Origin: Aliivibrio finisterrensis
GTDB taxonomy: Bacteria > Pseudomonadota > Gammaproteobacteria > Enterobacterales > Vibrionaceae
NCBI RefSeq assembly: GCF_008933155.1
Contig: NZ_WBVP01000009.1
Coordinates: 1-64,000, forward strand
DNA: 64,000 nucleotides
Direction: 5' to 3'
In this document: one piece after another, positions 52,279 to 61,280 of the stretch
Numbering within the stretch: the stretch's first letter is position 1
How the letters are laid out: the number at the start of each line of letters is the position of its first letter
Made by a program: the position numbers and the translations under genes
The notes under the pieces: generated by a model
What the model was told of the DNA's origin: nothing
The model's database searches: none
Seen by the model: only the letters and a program-made list of their open reading frames with translations

Positions 52279-53616
52279 TTATTCGTCATCTACTACTAAT
52301 TTTTTTGGCTTTTTCTTTGGCATAAACACTTGATCACCCACTGCTACGTTAGTGTGGAATGAATTATCACGTTTCTTAGCTGTTTTTGGCTTATGAGTTC
52401 CGCGTTTTGCTGTATTTTTCTTAGCATCTGCTTTCTTCACAAACGTACGTTTTTTCTTAGGTACAAGCCCTTTGAATTTGCCTTTTAGATCTTCAAATAC
52501 AGAGAACGTTAATTCTTTTTGTAAGAAATTCTCTATACGCTTAAAGCTTTCCCAGTCTTTTGGCCCAACAAGAGAAATCGCTGTACCTTTCTTACCAGCA
52601 CGCCCTGTACGACCAACACGGTGGACGTATTCTTCCATATGTTTTGGCATATCGAAATTGATAACGTGAGTTACGCTAGTTAAATCTAAACCACGCGAAG
52701 CAACATCTGTTGTCACTAGTATTTTATGTGCGCGACGCTCAAACTGGCTCATGATGTTATTACGAGCGGTTTGATTCATGTCACCACTTAATGCAACGGC
52801 TTTAAGGTTACGTTCGTTCAGTAAGTTAGTTAAACGATCGGTATCAACACGTGTTGCTGTAAAGATCATGATTTGGAAGTATTTTTCCGTTTCAATGATT
52901 TTATCTAACAACGCTTGCTTATGATCTAAGTGATCACACAAGTAAAAGCTTTGCGTAATATCTGTATGCTCATCGGTAGATAAACCAACAGAAACAAACT
53001 TAGGGTTATCCAACATGTTGCCTGCAAACTGGGTTACCGCATCATGATCTAACGTTGCAGAGAACATTAAAGTTTGACGACGACGATGGTTTGCTGCTTG
53101 ATGAATTTTTTGAAGATGATCTGCAAAACCTAAGTCAAGCATACGGTCAGCTTCATCAAGAATAAGCATTTCTAATCCATTTAAGAATAAAGATTGATGC
53201 TCTATGTGATCCGCTAAACGACCAGGAGTTGCTACGATAAATTTAGGGAATTTACGAAGTGCATTGACTTGATCATTAAAGTTTTCACCACCAGTGATCA
53301 ATGCAGCATCGTACGTTAACCCGCCCAACATTGCACGTAGGTGCGTATATACTTGTTTTGCGAGTTCACGTGTTGGCGCTAAAATCACAGCTCGTGGATC
53401 ATTTTTAGAAAACGACTTTGATTTTAGTGATTTATGAAGCATTGGTAATACAAACGCGAGTGTTTTACCTGACCCAGTTTTTGATGATGCAAGAATGTCT
53501 TTTCCTGCCATCGCAATAGGAACTGCTTTACGCTGAATTTCAGTTGGTTTTTTGATGTTCTGGTGAGCGAGATTTTTTAATAGGCGATTATCTAAACCTA
53601 AATCTTTAAATTGCAA
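52279..53616 (-). CDS. DEAD-box ATP-dependent RNA helicase
   Basis: A 445-residue helicase with all core motifs: FKDLGLD Q-motif region, Walker A ASSKTGSGKT, PTRELAKQ, GG, TPGRL, DEAD in LILDEADRML, SAT, ARG-like TDVASRGLD and HRVGRTGRAG. A basic C-terminal tail (KKKRTFVKKADAKKNTAKRG) suits RNA or ribosome contact. The start is taken as TTG at 53616 because GGAG sits eight bases before it and QFKDLGL is the usual beginning; an ATG 15 codons upstream has no ribosome-binding site. Resembles SrmB/RhlE-type ribosome-assembly helicases. Confidence 0.92.
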   Translation of the reverse strand: MQFKDLGLDNRLLKNLAHQNIKKPTEIQRKAVPIAMAGKDILASSKTGSGKTLAFVLPMLHKSLKSKSFSKNDPRAVILAPTRELAKQVYTHLRAMLGGLTYDAALITGGENFNDQVNALRKFPKFIVATPGRLADHIEHQSLFLNGLEMLILDEADRMLDLGFADHLQKIHQAANHRRRQTLMFSATLDHDAVTQFAGNMLDNPKFVSVGLSTDEHTDITQSFYLCDHLDHKQALLDKIIETEKYFQIMIFTATRVDTDRLTNLLNERNLKAVALSGDMNQTARNNIMSQFERRAHKILVTTDVASRGLDLTSVTHVINFDMPKHMEEYVHRVGRTGRAGKKGTAISLVGPKDWESFKRIENFLQKELTFSVFEDLKGKFKGLVPKKKRTFVKKADAKKNTAKRGTHKPKTAKKRDNSFHTNVAVGDQVFMPKKKPKKLVVDDE

Positions 53617-53808
53617 AAGCTGCACTCCAATTTCGAGTATTATTGATGGATAACCAGTCATTCTGGTCTAATGAGGCGGAGTATAGCATAAGACTCCTTT
53701 AACCTTGCACATAATTCTTCATTTGGTCACTTACACTCACCCACCACTTTGCTACAATGCCTCAATAAACGATAAGATAGACAATATCTTTAATAATAAA
53801 AACATTCG

Positions 53809-53847
53809 ATAATAAACATCTTTTATAATAAACATCTTTTATAATAA
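53809..53847 (+). repeat. 16-bp tandem repeat in a gene leader
   Basis: ATAATAAACATCTTTT occurs twice in tandem (53809-53824 and 53825-53840) plus seven bases of a third copy, ending 15 bp before the DUF2797 start. A slippage-prone array that could alter leader length between strains. Confidence 0.65.
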
Positions 53848-53862
53848 GTAGTAGAGAAGTCT

Positions 53863-54690
53863 ATGAGCATTCAAATCACTGGAACAATAGCAAAAATGCG
53901 CGCATCCCTACTTGATGGCGCAGTACAATATCGTCTACCGGTAGGAGACGAAGAAGTCGAACTCAACGCACTCATTGGTCAAACACTGACATTAGCGCAT
54001 ACAGGCAATATTTTCTGTTGCTCTTGCGGTAAAAAAACCAAGAAAAGTTACTCTCAAGGTCACTGTTTTGTCTGTATGAAAAAACTGGCAAGCTGTGATA
54101 TGTGCATTATGAAACCAGAAACTTGTCATTTTGCAGAGGGGACTTGTCGCGAACCTCAGTGGGGAGAAGCTAACTGTTTTGTTGATCATTATGTTTATCT
54201 ATCAAACACTTCAAGTTTAAAGGTAGGTATTACTCGCCACACTCAAATCCCAACGCGTTGGATTGACCAAGGTGCAACACAAGGGTTACCTATTGCTAAA
54301 GTTAAGAACCGTTTAATTTCAGGATTAGTTGAAATTGAATTAGCAAAATTAATCGCAGATAAGACCAATTGGCGTACGCTTTTAAAAGGCAATAATGAGC
54401 CATTAGCGCTAAAAGAAGCGGCATTAGAACTCCTTCCTCAAGTAGAAGAAGCGATTGCGAAAATTCAAGCTGAACACGGTGAAGATTCTGTTGAACTATT
54501 AGATGAAAATATTCTTGATATCGCATTCCCTGTTAATAAATTTCCAACCAAAATTGTCAGCCATAATTTTGATAAAAACCCTGAAGTTACTGGCGTATTA
54601 AATGGCATTAAAGGTCAATATTTACTGTTTGATACGGGTGTAATTAATATTCGTAAATTCGGGTCTTATGAAGTGACCGTGACCGCGTAA
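53863..54690 (+). CDS. DUF2797 family protein
   Basis: A 275-residue protein. The N-terminal part has a dense cysteine set, CCSCGKKTKKSY, GHCFVCMKKLASCDMCIMKP and CHFAEGTCREPQWG, characteristic of DUF2797 and likely a metal site. Next VYLSNTSSLKVGITR and PTRWIDQGA are the family core, with a GIY-YIG-like ring. Function unknown. A 16-bp tandem repeat lies in its leader. Confidence 0.88.
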   Translation: MSIQITGTIAKMRASLLDGAVQYRLPVGDEEVELNALIGQTLTLAHTGNIFCCSCGKKTKKSYSQGHCFVCMKKLASCDMCIMKPETCHFAEGTCREPQWGEANCFVDHYVYLSNTSSLKVGITRHTQIPTRWIDQGATQGLPIAKVKNRLISGLVEIELAKLIADKTNWRTLLKGNNEPLALKEAALELLPQVEEAIAKIQAEHGEDSVELLDENILDIAFPVNKFPTKIVSHNFDKNPEVTGVLNGIKGQYLLFDTGVINIRKFGSYEVTVTA

Positions 54691-55012
54691 CTTAATACGG
54701 GCGTCCATTGTATAAATGAATGCCCTTCCTTCAATCGTAACTCAACGCGGCGACTCTATATTTCTGCCATCTGCACTTAAACTGTGCCACTCTTCAAGAG
54801 TTGGCAGTATTTGTTCTTACATATCGTGACTTTGTATTAATCCCCCAAAAAAAAACACGTAACACAATGCTAGCAAGCAACCTTAGGGTTTAGCGTACCA
54901 TTTGTTTTATTTTATCTAATTATGTGATTTAACTCGATAATTGATTCTAATTTATTTGATTGGATTTATTGATTCAGTTATCAATATCAAATACTATTGA
55001 AGGGAGTCGAGC
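54691..55012. other. Gene-free region between DUF2797 and EAL genes
   Basis: 322 bp without an open frame of note. GGGC (54699) and GCCC (54723) arms with inner CATT/AATG may form a weak terminator for the DUF2797 gene. The remainder is AT-rich and should include the EAL gene promoter. Confidence 0.4.
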
Positions 55013-55816
55013 ATGATTTTAGCCACACCAAATGAATTTGAACCATACTTATTTATTGATAGTAAAAGTGGCTCATACTACTCAAAATATGACAATTTCA
55101 TATTACAAAGTGTATTTCAACCCATTGTAGATATTCAAAATAAAGTGATTGGGTATGAGGCACTACTTCGTATTTTTGATCACAAGATGACGTCAATACG
55201 CCCCGATCTTTTTTTCAAAAGTAAAACTCATTCATTAGAAGACATATTGAATATTGAAAGACTTAGCCGGATTATCCATATCCGAAACTTTTCAACCTTT
55301 GCATCTGACGATTGCCAACTCTTTCTTAATGTATTACCAGAGTCGGCCATCCATTTTCATCAGCATAAGCTTAAAAATATTAATATATCTTTACTTGAGG
55401 TTCGAATAAAACAGCTAGGTTTAACCCCACAACAAGTGACACTAGAGTTGCTTGAATTCTACTATCATGATGAAGAGGGACTAGCTACCGCTATTCAGGG
55501 TATTAAAGAACATGGGTTTAATGTGGCTATTGATGACTTTGGTTGTGAAGCATCAAGTAAAAAAAGAGTATCCAGTTTAAACCCTCATATCATTAAAATA
55601 GACCGTAAATTACTTCTGCAATACGATAAAGGGTTAACCCAACCATTATTATCTGCGATCGCTTTAGCAAAAAAAGAAAATGCTAAAGTGGTTATTGAGG
55701 GTATAGAAACACCATCGCAATATGAAAAAATGAAAGCTCTAGGTATTGATTATTTTCAAGGTTTTTTAATAGGTAAACCTTTAGCATTACATCAACAAAA
55801 GCATCAAGCAGCGTAA
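55013..55816 (+). CDS. EAL domain c-di-GMP phosphodiesterase
   Basis: A 267-residue protein consisting of one EAL domain after a 30-residue tail. Motifs needed for catalysis are present: YEALLR (EAL at 49-51), FLNVLPES, LELLEF, AIDDFG, IKIDRKLL, VIEGIE and QGFLIGKP. It should hydrolyse c-di-GMP. There is no signal, membrane segment or sensory domain, so control must be transcriptional or through partners. GGGAG precedes the ATG. Confidence 0.9.
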   Translation: MILATPNEFEPYLFIDSKSGSYYSKYDNFILQSVFQPIVDIQNKVIGYEALLRIFDHKMTSIRPDLFFKSKTHSLEDILNIERLSRIIHIRNFSTFASDDCQLFLNVLPESAIHFHQHKLKNINISLLEVRIKQLGLTPQQVTLELLEFYYHDEEGLATAIQGIKEHGFNVAIDDFGCEASSKKRVSSLNPHIIKIDRKLLLQYDKGLTQPLLSAIALAKKENAKVVIEGIETPSQYEKMKALGIDYFQGFLIGKPLALHQQKHQAA

Positions 55817-55841
55817 CTTCCCTTTACTCTTTTCACTTTGT

Positions 55842-55859
55842 CGCTAAAATAGCGTTTTT
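55842..55859 (+). terminator. Short terminator after EAL gene
   Basis: Stem CGCTA / TAGCG with AAA loop followed by five T residues, 26 bp past the stop. Only five base pairs, so probably inefficient. Confidence 0.45.
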
Positions 55860-55881
55860 GATTTTTTAAAGGATTCACGCT

Positions 55882-56817
55882 ATGTCCATCCAATGGTTCC
55901 CTGGTCACATGCATAAAGCTCAAAAAGAGATCGCCGAGGTGATCCCTAAAATTGATGTGATCATTGAAGTACTTGATGCTCGTATCCCTTTTAGTAGTGA
56001 GAATCCAATGATTGCCTCTCTACGCCAAGATAAGCCTTGTATTAAAGTTTTGAACAAGCGTGATTTAGCAGATCCTGAAGTGACTCAACTTTGGATTGAA
56101 CACCTCGAGAAAGAGCAAGGCGTTACAGCAATGGCAGTGACAACCAGTAACCCTGATGAAATCCATAAAATCATGGAAAGATGCCGTAAGCTGGTTCCTC
56201 ACCGTGAAGCGATGGGAAAAAACGTTCGCACCATGATTATGGGTATTCCGAACGTAGGTAAATCAACCATCATTAATACCTTAGCCGGACGTATGATTGC
56301 AGTAACCGGTAACCAACCTGCCGTAACTCGTCGTCAGCAACGTATTAACTTACAAAACGGGGTCGTTCTTTCTGATACTCCTGGTATTTTATGGCCTAAA
56401 GTTGAAAATCCACACAGTGGTTTCCGTCTTGCTGCCACTGGTGCAGTTAAAGATACAGCAATGGATTACGATGAAGTGGCTTTCTATACTGTTGAGTATT
56501 TAGCAAAACAGTACCCAGAGCGTTTAAAAGAGCGTTATAACTTAGATGACTTACCAGATAACGATGTAGAGTTAATGGAAGCGATTGGTCGTAGTCGTGG
56601 TTGCTTGCAAGCTGGCGGACGAATCAATATCTATAAAGCGTCTGAAATTCTGCTTCATGAACTTCGTTCTGGCACATTAGGTCAATTGACTCTAGAGCTT
56701 CCAGACATGATCCCTGCTGAACTTGAAGCTGTTGAAATTGCAGCAGCACTTAAAGTTGAACAACAAATTAAGAAAAAAGAAGAACGCCGTAAACGTTACT
56801 TGAAAAACAAACGTTAA
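55882..56817 (+). CDS. rbgA: Ribosome biogenesis GTPase RbgA/YlqF
   Basis: A 311-residue circularly permuted GTPase: IQWFPGHMHKAQKEI start, then G4 NKRD (about 58-61), G1 GIPNVGKST (about 121), and G3 DTPG before the C-terminal RNA-binding part with GRSRGCLQAGGRIN and a basic coiled end. The order G4-G1-G3 is diagnostic. It helps late assembly of the large ribosomal subunit. Terminator follows at 56834-56871. Confidence 0.93.
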   Translation: MSIQWFPGHMHKAQKEIAEVIPKIDVIIEVLDARIPFSSENPMIASLRQDKPCIKVLNKRDLADPEVTQLWIEHLEKEQGVTAMAVTTSNPDEIHKIMERCRKLVPHREAMGKNVRTMIMGIPNVGKSTIINTLAGRMIAVTGNQPAVTRRQQRINLQNGVVLSDTPGILWPKVENPHSGFRLAATGAVKDTAMDYDEVAFYTVEYLAKQYPERLKERYNLDDLPDNDVELMEAIGRSRGCLQAGGRINIYKASEILLHELRSGTLGQLTLELPDMIPAELEAVEIAAALKVEQQIKKKEERRKRYLKNKR

Positions 56818-56833
56818 TTATATTTAAACACAA

Positions 56834-56871
56834 CAAAGAGAGGCTAACCAATAAGTTAACCTCTCTTTGTT
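56834..56871. terminator. Bidirectional terminator, rbgA / COG0523 gene
   Basis: Stem AAAGAGAGGCTAAC / GTTAACCTCTCTTT with one mismatch, between the convergent genes ending at 56817 and 56892. Confidence 0.9.
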
Positions 56872-56891
56872 TATTCTTATCACTGAACCTA

Positions 56892-57875
56892 TTACTCTTC
56901 AATAAGTAAACCTAATAACACACCTTCTAACTGATCCCAAGGTAACAACTGAGTATCAATCACTTCTAATTTTGATTCCATGCCATCAATGCTAAGTAAG
57001 TTGACAGAAACTACGCCATTAGCAACATTGAATGCATAAAAGCCTTTATTAGTGTTCATCACCGCTTTAACACGTTCAGCAGTAAGAGCAGAGAGCATTG
57101 AAAATAACTCATCAAAATCAAATACTGATTCAGCCCCAAAGAACCAACCACAGCTAACATAACCCTGCCCTTTATTTTCTTTACGACAAAATTTTTGACC
57201 CGGTTCTAATACCATCTCAACTATTTCTTGCTCTGCATGATGGTGATGGTGCTCTTCAATGATTAAGTCAGTGGTTCGATCTTCCTCTAACCATTGTAAA
57301 GGTAATTCTCCATGGTCAATAGCGGTTGATTTTGGTTGATGTGGTAACGATTTAACCCAAGAATAAAATAAACATTTATCATAGTCTGATGCCATATCCA
57401 TTTTAGTCGCAACAACGACATCAGAAATATTTAATTGGTCATTAAAGTTTTGATTACTCGTATACTTCTCATCAGATAGGTTTTTAGGATCAACAAGGCC
57501 AATAGTTGCTTTTAAATCAATGTAATTCTTGTAGTTTTCTGACTGCAAAATAGCCAGTATTTTTTTAGGATGACCTAAGCCTGTTGGTTCAATAATCAAA
57601 CGGTCTGGTTTTTGTCTTAAAAGCGCATTTATCCCAACCGACATCGGTAACCCTGCGGTGCAACACATACACCCCCCAGGGACTTCTTTCACCATTGCGC
57701 CACTTTCCGTTAAGAATGCACCATCAATACCAACTTCACCAAATTCATTGACTAAAACAGCCCAAGATTCATTTTCAGGTTTATTTTTTAGCAATTGTAA
57801 TATCGTGGTGGTTTTTCCAACCCCAAGAAAGCCAGTAATAATATTAGTTGGTATTTTTTTCATAACATTGCTCAT
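56892..57875 (-). CDS. CobW/COG0523 family GTP-binding metallochaperone (YjiA-like)
   Basis: A 327-residue G3E GTPase. Walker A GFLGVGKTT near 15-23, VNEFGEVGIDG, the metal-binding GGCMCC (CxCC), EPTGLGHP and the base-recognition TKMD. A His stretch, EEHHHHHAEQE, follows in the linker. The C-terminal CobW_C domain covers about 235-327. Such proteins deliver Zn, Co or Ni to enzymes; a Zn role is suggested by CxCC and the His run. No Zur-like box was recognised in the 198-bp upstream region. Confidence 0.9.
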   Translation of the reverse strand: MSNVMKKIPTNIITGFLGVGKTTTILQLLKNKPENESWAVLVNEFGEVGIDGAFLTESGAMVKEVPGGCMCCTAGLPMSVGINALLRQKPDRLIIEPTGLGHPKKILAILQSENYKNYIDLKATIGLVDPKNLSDEKYTSNQNFNDQLNISDVVVATKMDMASDYDKCLFYSWVKSLPHQPKSTAIDHGELPLQWLEEDRTTDLIIEEHHHHHAEQEIVEMVLEPGQKFCRKENKGQGYVSCGWFFGAESVFDFDELFSMLSALTAERVKAVMNTNKGFYAFNVANGVVSVNLLSIDGMESKLEVIDTQLLPWDQLEGVLLGLLIEE

Positions 57876-58073
57876 AATTAGTAAGATCCATTAATGATAC
57901 CTCTAGGGCGCCTCAGTCTGCTAATTATTTGAGGGCATTTATTGATTAATGCATAAAATCAATTACATAAAATTACGTTTTGAGTTATGTTAATGATATG
58001 TAGAAATACGAATTTTCTTGCAACACGCATTGATATTACTTTTAAACAAAAACAATAATTAAAGGCTTCATGT

Positions 58074-59900
58074 ATGTTTAACTTTTTTGAACGGCTTACC
58101 ACCGCGTTTCCAAAACAAGACCCCGACCAACCACCAAAAGGACTGTATGCATTTTGTCGTCATTATACCAAAGGCTATGAGCTCCCTCTTATTGCAATGT
58201 CTTCTCTAAGTGCCATTATTGCGGTTATTGAGGTCTCACTTTTTGGCTTCATGGGTCAATTAGTTGATTGGCTATCAACGCACAATCGAGATACATTTTT
58301 AGCTCAAGAGGGCCATACTTTAATGTGGTTAGGTCTACTTGTAGTGGTTGGGGTCCCTATTTTGATCCTTATCCACTCTCTTATTACTCATCAAACATTA
58401 TTGGGAAACTACCCAATGGCTATTCGTTGGCAAGCCCATCGATACCTTCTAAAGCAGAGTGTCTCATTTTATTCTGATGATTTTGCGGGACGTATTGCGA
58501 CAAAAGTAATGCAAACCTCTCTAGGAGTTCGTGAAACGGTCATGAAATTACTGGATGTATTGGTATATATCTCTGTTTATTTCACCTCAATGATCGTCAT
58601 GGTTGGTCAAGCAGATTGGCGTTTAATGGCGCCAATGCTGATCTGGCTAGCAGCCTATGTTGCAATTCAGTTTTACTTTGTTCCAAAATTAAAAGCGATT
58701 TCAGAAAAACAAGCCGATGCCCGTTCGACAATGACAGGCCGTATTGTTGATAGCTATACTAACATCAACACAGTAAAATTATTTAGCCACAGTAAACGTG
58801 AAACTGAATACGCAGAAGAAGGAATGAAAGAGTTCCTTAGTACCGTGCATAAACAAATGCGTTTAGCCACTGGGATTAACATTTCAGTAGAGATCATCAA
58901 CTACCTACTTGTTTTTTCAATTGCAGCCGTTTCTATCATGTTATGGATTGACAATGTATTGTCTGTTGGTGCTATCGCTATTGCCATTAGTTTAGCATTA
59001 CGAATTAATGGCATGTCACATTGGATCATGTGGGAAATCAGTTCGTTGTTTGAAAATCTAGGTACTGTAACTGATGGGATGAATACCCTCGCAAAACCTA
59101 TCACCATTAACGATAAACCGAATGCGACAGAACTAAAGGTTACTCAGGGTAGTATTAAATTTGATAACGTTAATTTTCATTATGGCGAAAATAAAGGCGT
59201 CATTAACTATTTAACCCTCGAGATCAAACCAGGCGAAAAAATTGGCTTAGTTGGTCGCTCTGGTGCGGGTAAATCCACATTAGTTAATCTATTACTTCGT
59301 TTTCACGATATAGAGTCAGGGGCTATTACTATTGATGGTCACGATCTAAGAGACGTAACACAAGACTCATTACGCAGCCAAATAGGTATGGTAAGCCAAG
59401 ACACCTCTTTATTGCACCGTTCTATTAGAGATAACATCAAATATGGCAGACCTGATGCCAGTGATGACGAATTATTTGCTGCGACTAAACAGGCTCAAGC
59501 TCATGAATTTATCGAAACCTTAACCGACTCCTATGGCAGTAAAGGCTACGATGCGCAAGTTGGTGAGCGAGGAGTTAAACTTTCTGGCGGCCAGCGTCAA
59601 CGTATTGCTATATCGCGAGTACTCCTCAAAGATGCACCGCTATTAATCTTAGATGAGGCAACCTCAGCACTTGATTCTGAAGTAGAAGCAGCAATACAAG
59701 ACAGCTTAGATGAGTTAATGGAAGGTAAAACAGTGATAGCTATTGCACACCGTTTATCAACCATTGCCGCAATGGATAGATTATTAGTGATGGATCAAGG
59801 TAAAGTGGTTGAACAAGGTACACACCAAGAGCTTGTTCAATTAGGTGGGATTTACGCACAACTTTGGGCTCACCAAACGGGTGGATTTATCAGCGATTAA
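58074..59900 (+). CDS. ABC exporter, fused permease and ATPase
   Basis: A 608-residue half-transporter that works as a dimer. Six membrane segments lie in residues about 38-320; the ATPase follows with Walker A GRSGAGKST (394-402), Q-loop MVSQDTSLLHR, signature LSGGQRQR, Walker B LLILDEATSALDSE and the H-loop AHRLST. Similar to MsbA/YddA-like multidrug or lipid exporters; substrate unknown. Monocistronic. Confidence 0.92.
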   Translation: MFNFFERLTTAFPKQDPDQPPKGLYAFCRHYTKGYELPLIAMSSLSAIIAVIEVSLFGFMGQLVDWLSTHNRDTFLAQEGHTLMWLGLLVVVGVPILILIHSLITHQTLLGNYPMAIRWQAHRYLLKQSVSFYSDDFAGRIATKVMQTSLGVRETVMKLLDVLVYISVYFTSMIVMVGQADWRLMAPMLIWLAAYVAIQFYFVPKLKAISEKQADARSTMTGRIVDSYTNINTVKLFSHSKRETEYAEEGMKEFLSTVHKQMRLATGINISVEIINYLLVFSIAAVSIMLWIDNVLSVGAIAIAISLALRINGMSHWIMWEISSLFENLGTVTDGMNTLAKPITINDKPNATELKVTQGSIKFDNVNFHYGENKGVINYLTLEIKPGEKIGLVGRSGAGKSTLVNLLLRFHDIESGAITIDGHDLRDVTQDSLRSQIGMVSQDTSLLHRSIRDNIKYGRPDASDDELFAATKQAQAHEFIETLTDSYGSKGYDAQVGERGVKLSGGQRQRIAISRVLLKDAPLLILDEATSALDSEVEAAIQDSLDELMEGKTVIAIAHRLSTIAAMDRLLVMDQGKVVEQGTHQELVQLGGIYAQLWAHQTGGFISD

Positions 59901-59915
59901 GAAAATATAATTTAT

Positions 59916-59959
59916 AAGTGAAAACATAATTTGATATTTTTCTTATTGTGTTTTCACTT
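59916..59959 (+). terminator. Hairpin after ABC exporter gene
   Basis: Perfect 11-base stem AAGTGAAAACA / TGTTTTCACTT with a 22-base AT-rich loop, 16 bp after the stop. Followed by TTATATTC rather than a clean T run, so a weak terminator or a protective 3' stem. Confidence 0.5.
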
Positions 59960-60081
59960 TATATTCATATAGTAGCTAAGAGTATTAAACTTCGGACATA
60001 TTATTATAACAGGCTGATTTAGTGTAGATTTTAAGGGTAATTTCTACTACATTATTAATAACTCTTTTCAAAGGACTGCAC

Positions 60082-61065
60082 ATGCTACGCGGACCAATCT
60101 CCCTTCTTATTGTTTTATTACTTAATGCGGTAATGGACAAGGCTATTGCCCAGGATATTACCCCTGCCGATAGATTTGAAGCAGCATTCGCGACCTCGTT
60201 AGTTCTATCTGATAGTAATATGATCACCTTTGGTATCGCTGATTTTAATCCTAATAACTATTTAGAAACCGATAACGAAAATATTGGTAGCTCCGATTCT
60301 ATTGATTTACGCAGTAAAATGACGGTTTACTCTCTCCCTTATACTTTTGAGTTAACTGATGATCCCGATTCACTCTGGAGTCATGAAGTGACTTTACGTG
60401 CTTCTTATGTAAAAACTGATATTGATGTTCAATTTGACGAAAAATCCTTTCCAGATTCTGATTTAGATGAAGTCTTTGGCCTTTATGCCGAATACGCCCA
60501 AAATTATGTTTTCCGTGAGAACTGGACCATATCCTTTGGTAATGCCCTACACTTGATGCATTACAAAAATACACACAAATATAATTCTCGTTTTAGCCAA
60601 ACTCTATCTCCTTTCCTCGATGGCAATTACTATAATGTCACGACGAATACATTTATGATTGAACCTAAAATCACATTTGAATATAAAAAAGAGACCGACT
60701 GGGGAGAATGGCGATTCAATAATAGTTATCACTATGCATTTGGACAAGGCTTTGGTGGATCATCCGATGTTAGTTCTGATGTTAATCCTGAGGTGTGGCG
60801 CTTTGTAAATAGCGTTCAACTTAGATACAACATGGCGCATTGGAATCGCTTGGCTCAAGTTCTTTACTTAAAAGCAAAGCGTGTAGACCTTGGTGGCGAT
60901 GTGAACGAACCTCTAGGTACTGATTACTATTATGAGTTCAATATTGCATGGTTAATCGATACTAGAAAATGGATTTCCCTTGTGGATAATGTAGGCATTG
61001 GTTTCACTTTTAATGTAGGTAGTGCTCTACGTGGTGGAAGCATTGTCTTATTTTACGATGAATAA
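60082..61065 (+). CDS. Solitary outer-membrane autotransporter-like beta-barrel protein
   Basis: A 327-residue exported protein (signal LLIVLLLNAVMDKAIAQ). The body is a series of amphipathic strands: WSHEVTLRASYVKTDID, WTISFGNALHLMHYKN, WGEWRFNNSYHYAFGQG and a terminal GGSIVLFYDE, similar to the solitary autotransporter beta-barrel family (Omp_AT) of vibrios. No passenger domain is present. Function unknown; probably an outer-membrane pore or receptor. AAAGGA precedes the ATG. Confidence 0.75.
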   Translation: MLRGPISLLIVLLLNAVMDKAIAQDITPADRFEAAFATSLVLSDSNMITFGIADFNPNNYLETDNENIGSSDSIDLRSKMTVYSLPYTFELTDDPDSLWSHEVTLRASYVKTDIDVQFDEKSFPDSDLDEVFGLYAEYAQNYVFRENWTISFGNALHLMHYKNTHKYNSRFSQTLSPFLDGNYYNVTTNTFMIEPKITFEYKKETDWGEWRFNNSYHYAFGQGFGGSSDVSSDVNPEVWRFVNSVQLRYNMAHWNRLAQVLYLKAKRVDLGGDVNEPLGTDYYYEFNIAWLIDTRKWISLVDNVGIGFTFNVGSALRGGSIVLFYDE

Positions 61066-61280
61066 CCACCAAAAAACCCATTAAAAATAGCAATCATAAC
61101 AGTGAGTTTATATATTTTACTTCACGATAACCCTATCGCATTGATAAAAATGGTACTATCGCCCCTTAAAATCAGACAATATCCTTCAGGGTAAATGCAT
61201 TAAAATACATTTATTCTTCATTTATTTTCGTTAGCGTTATTTAATGAAAAAAAGGAATGATATTTCAACGTAGGAGTACT

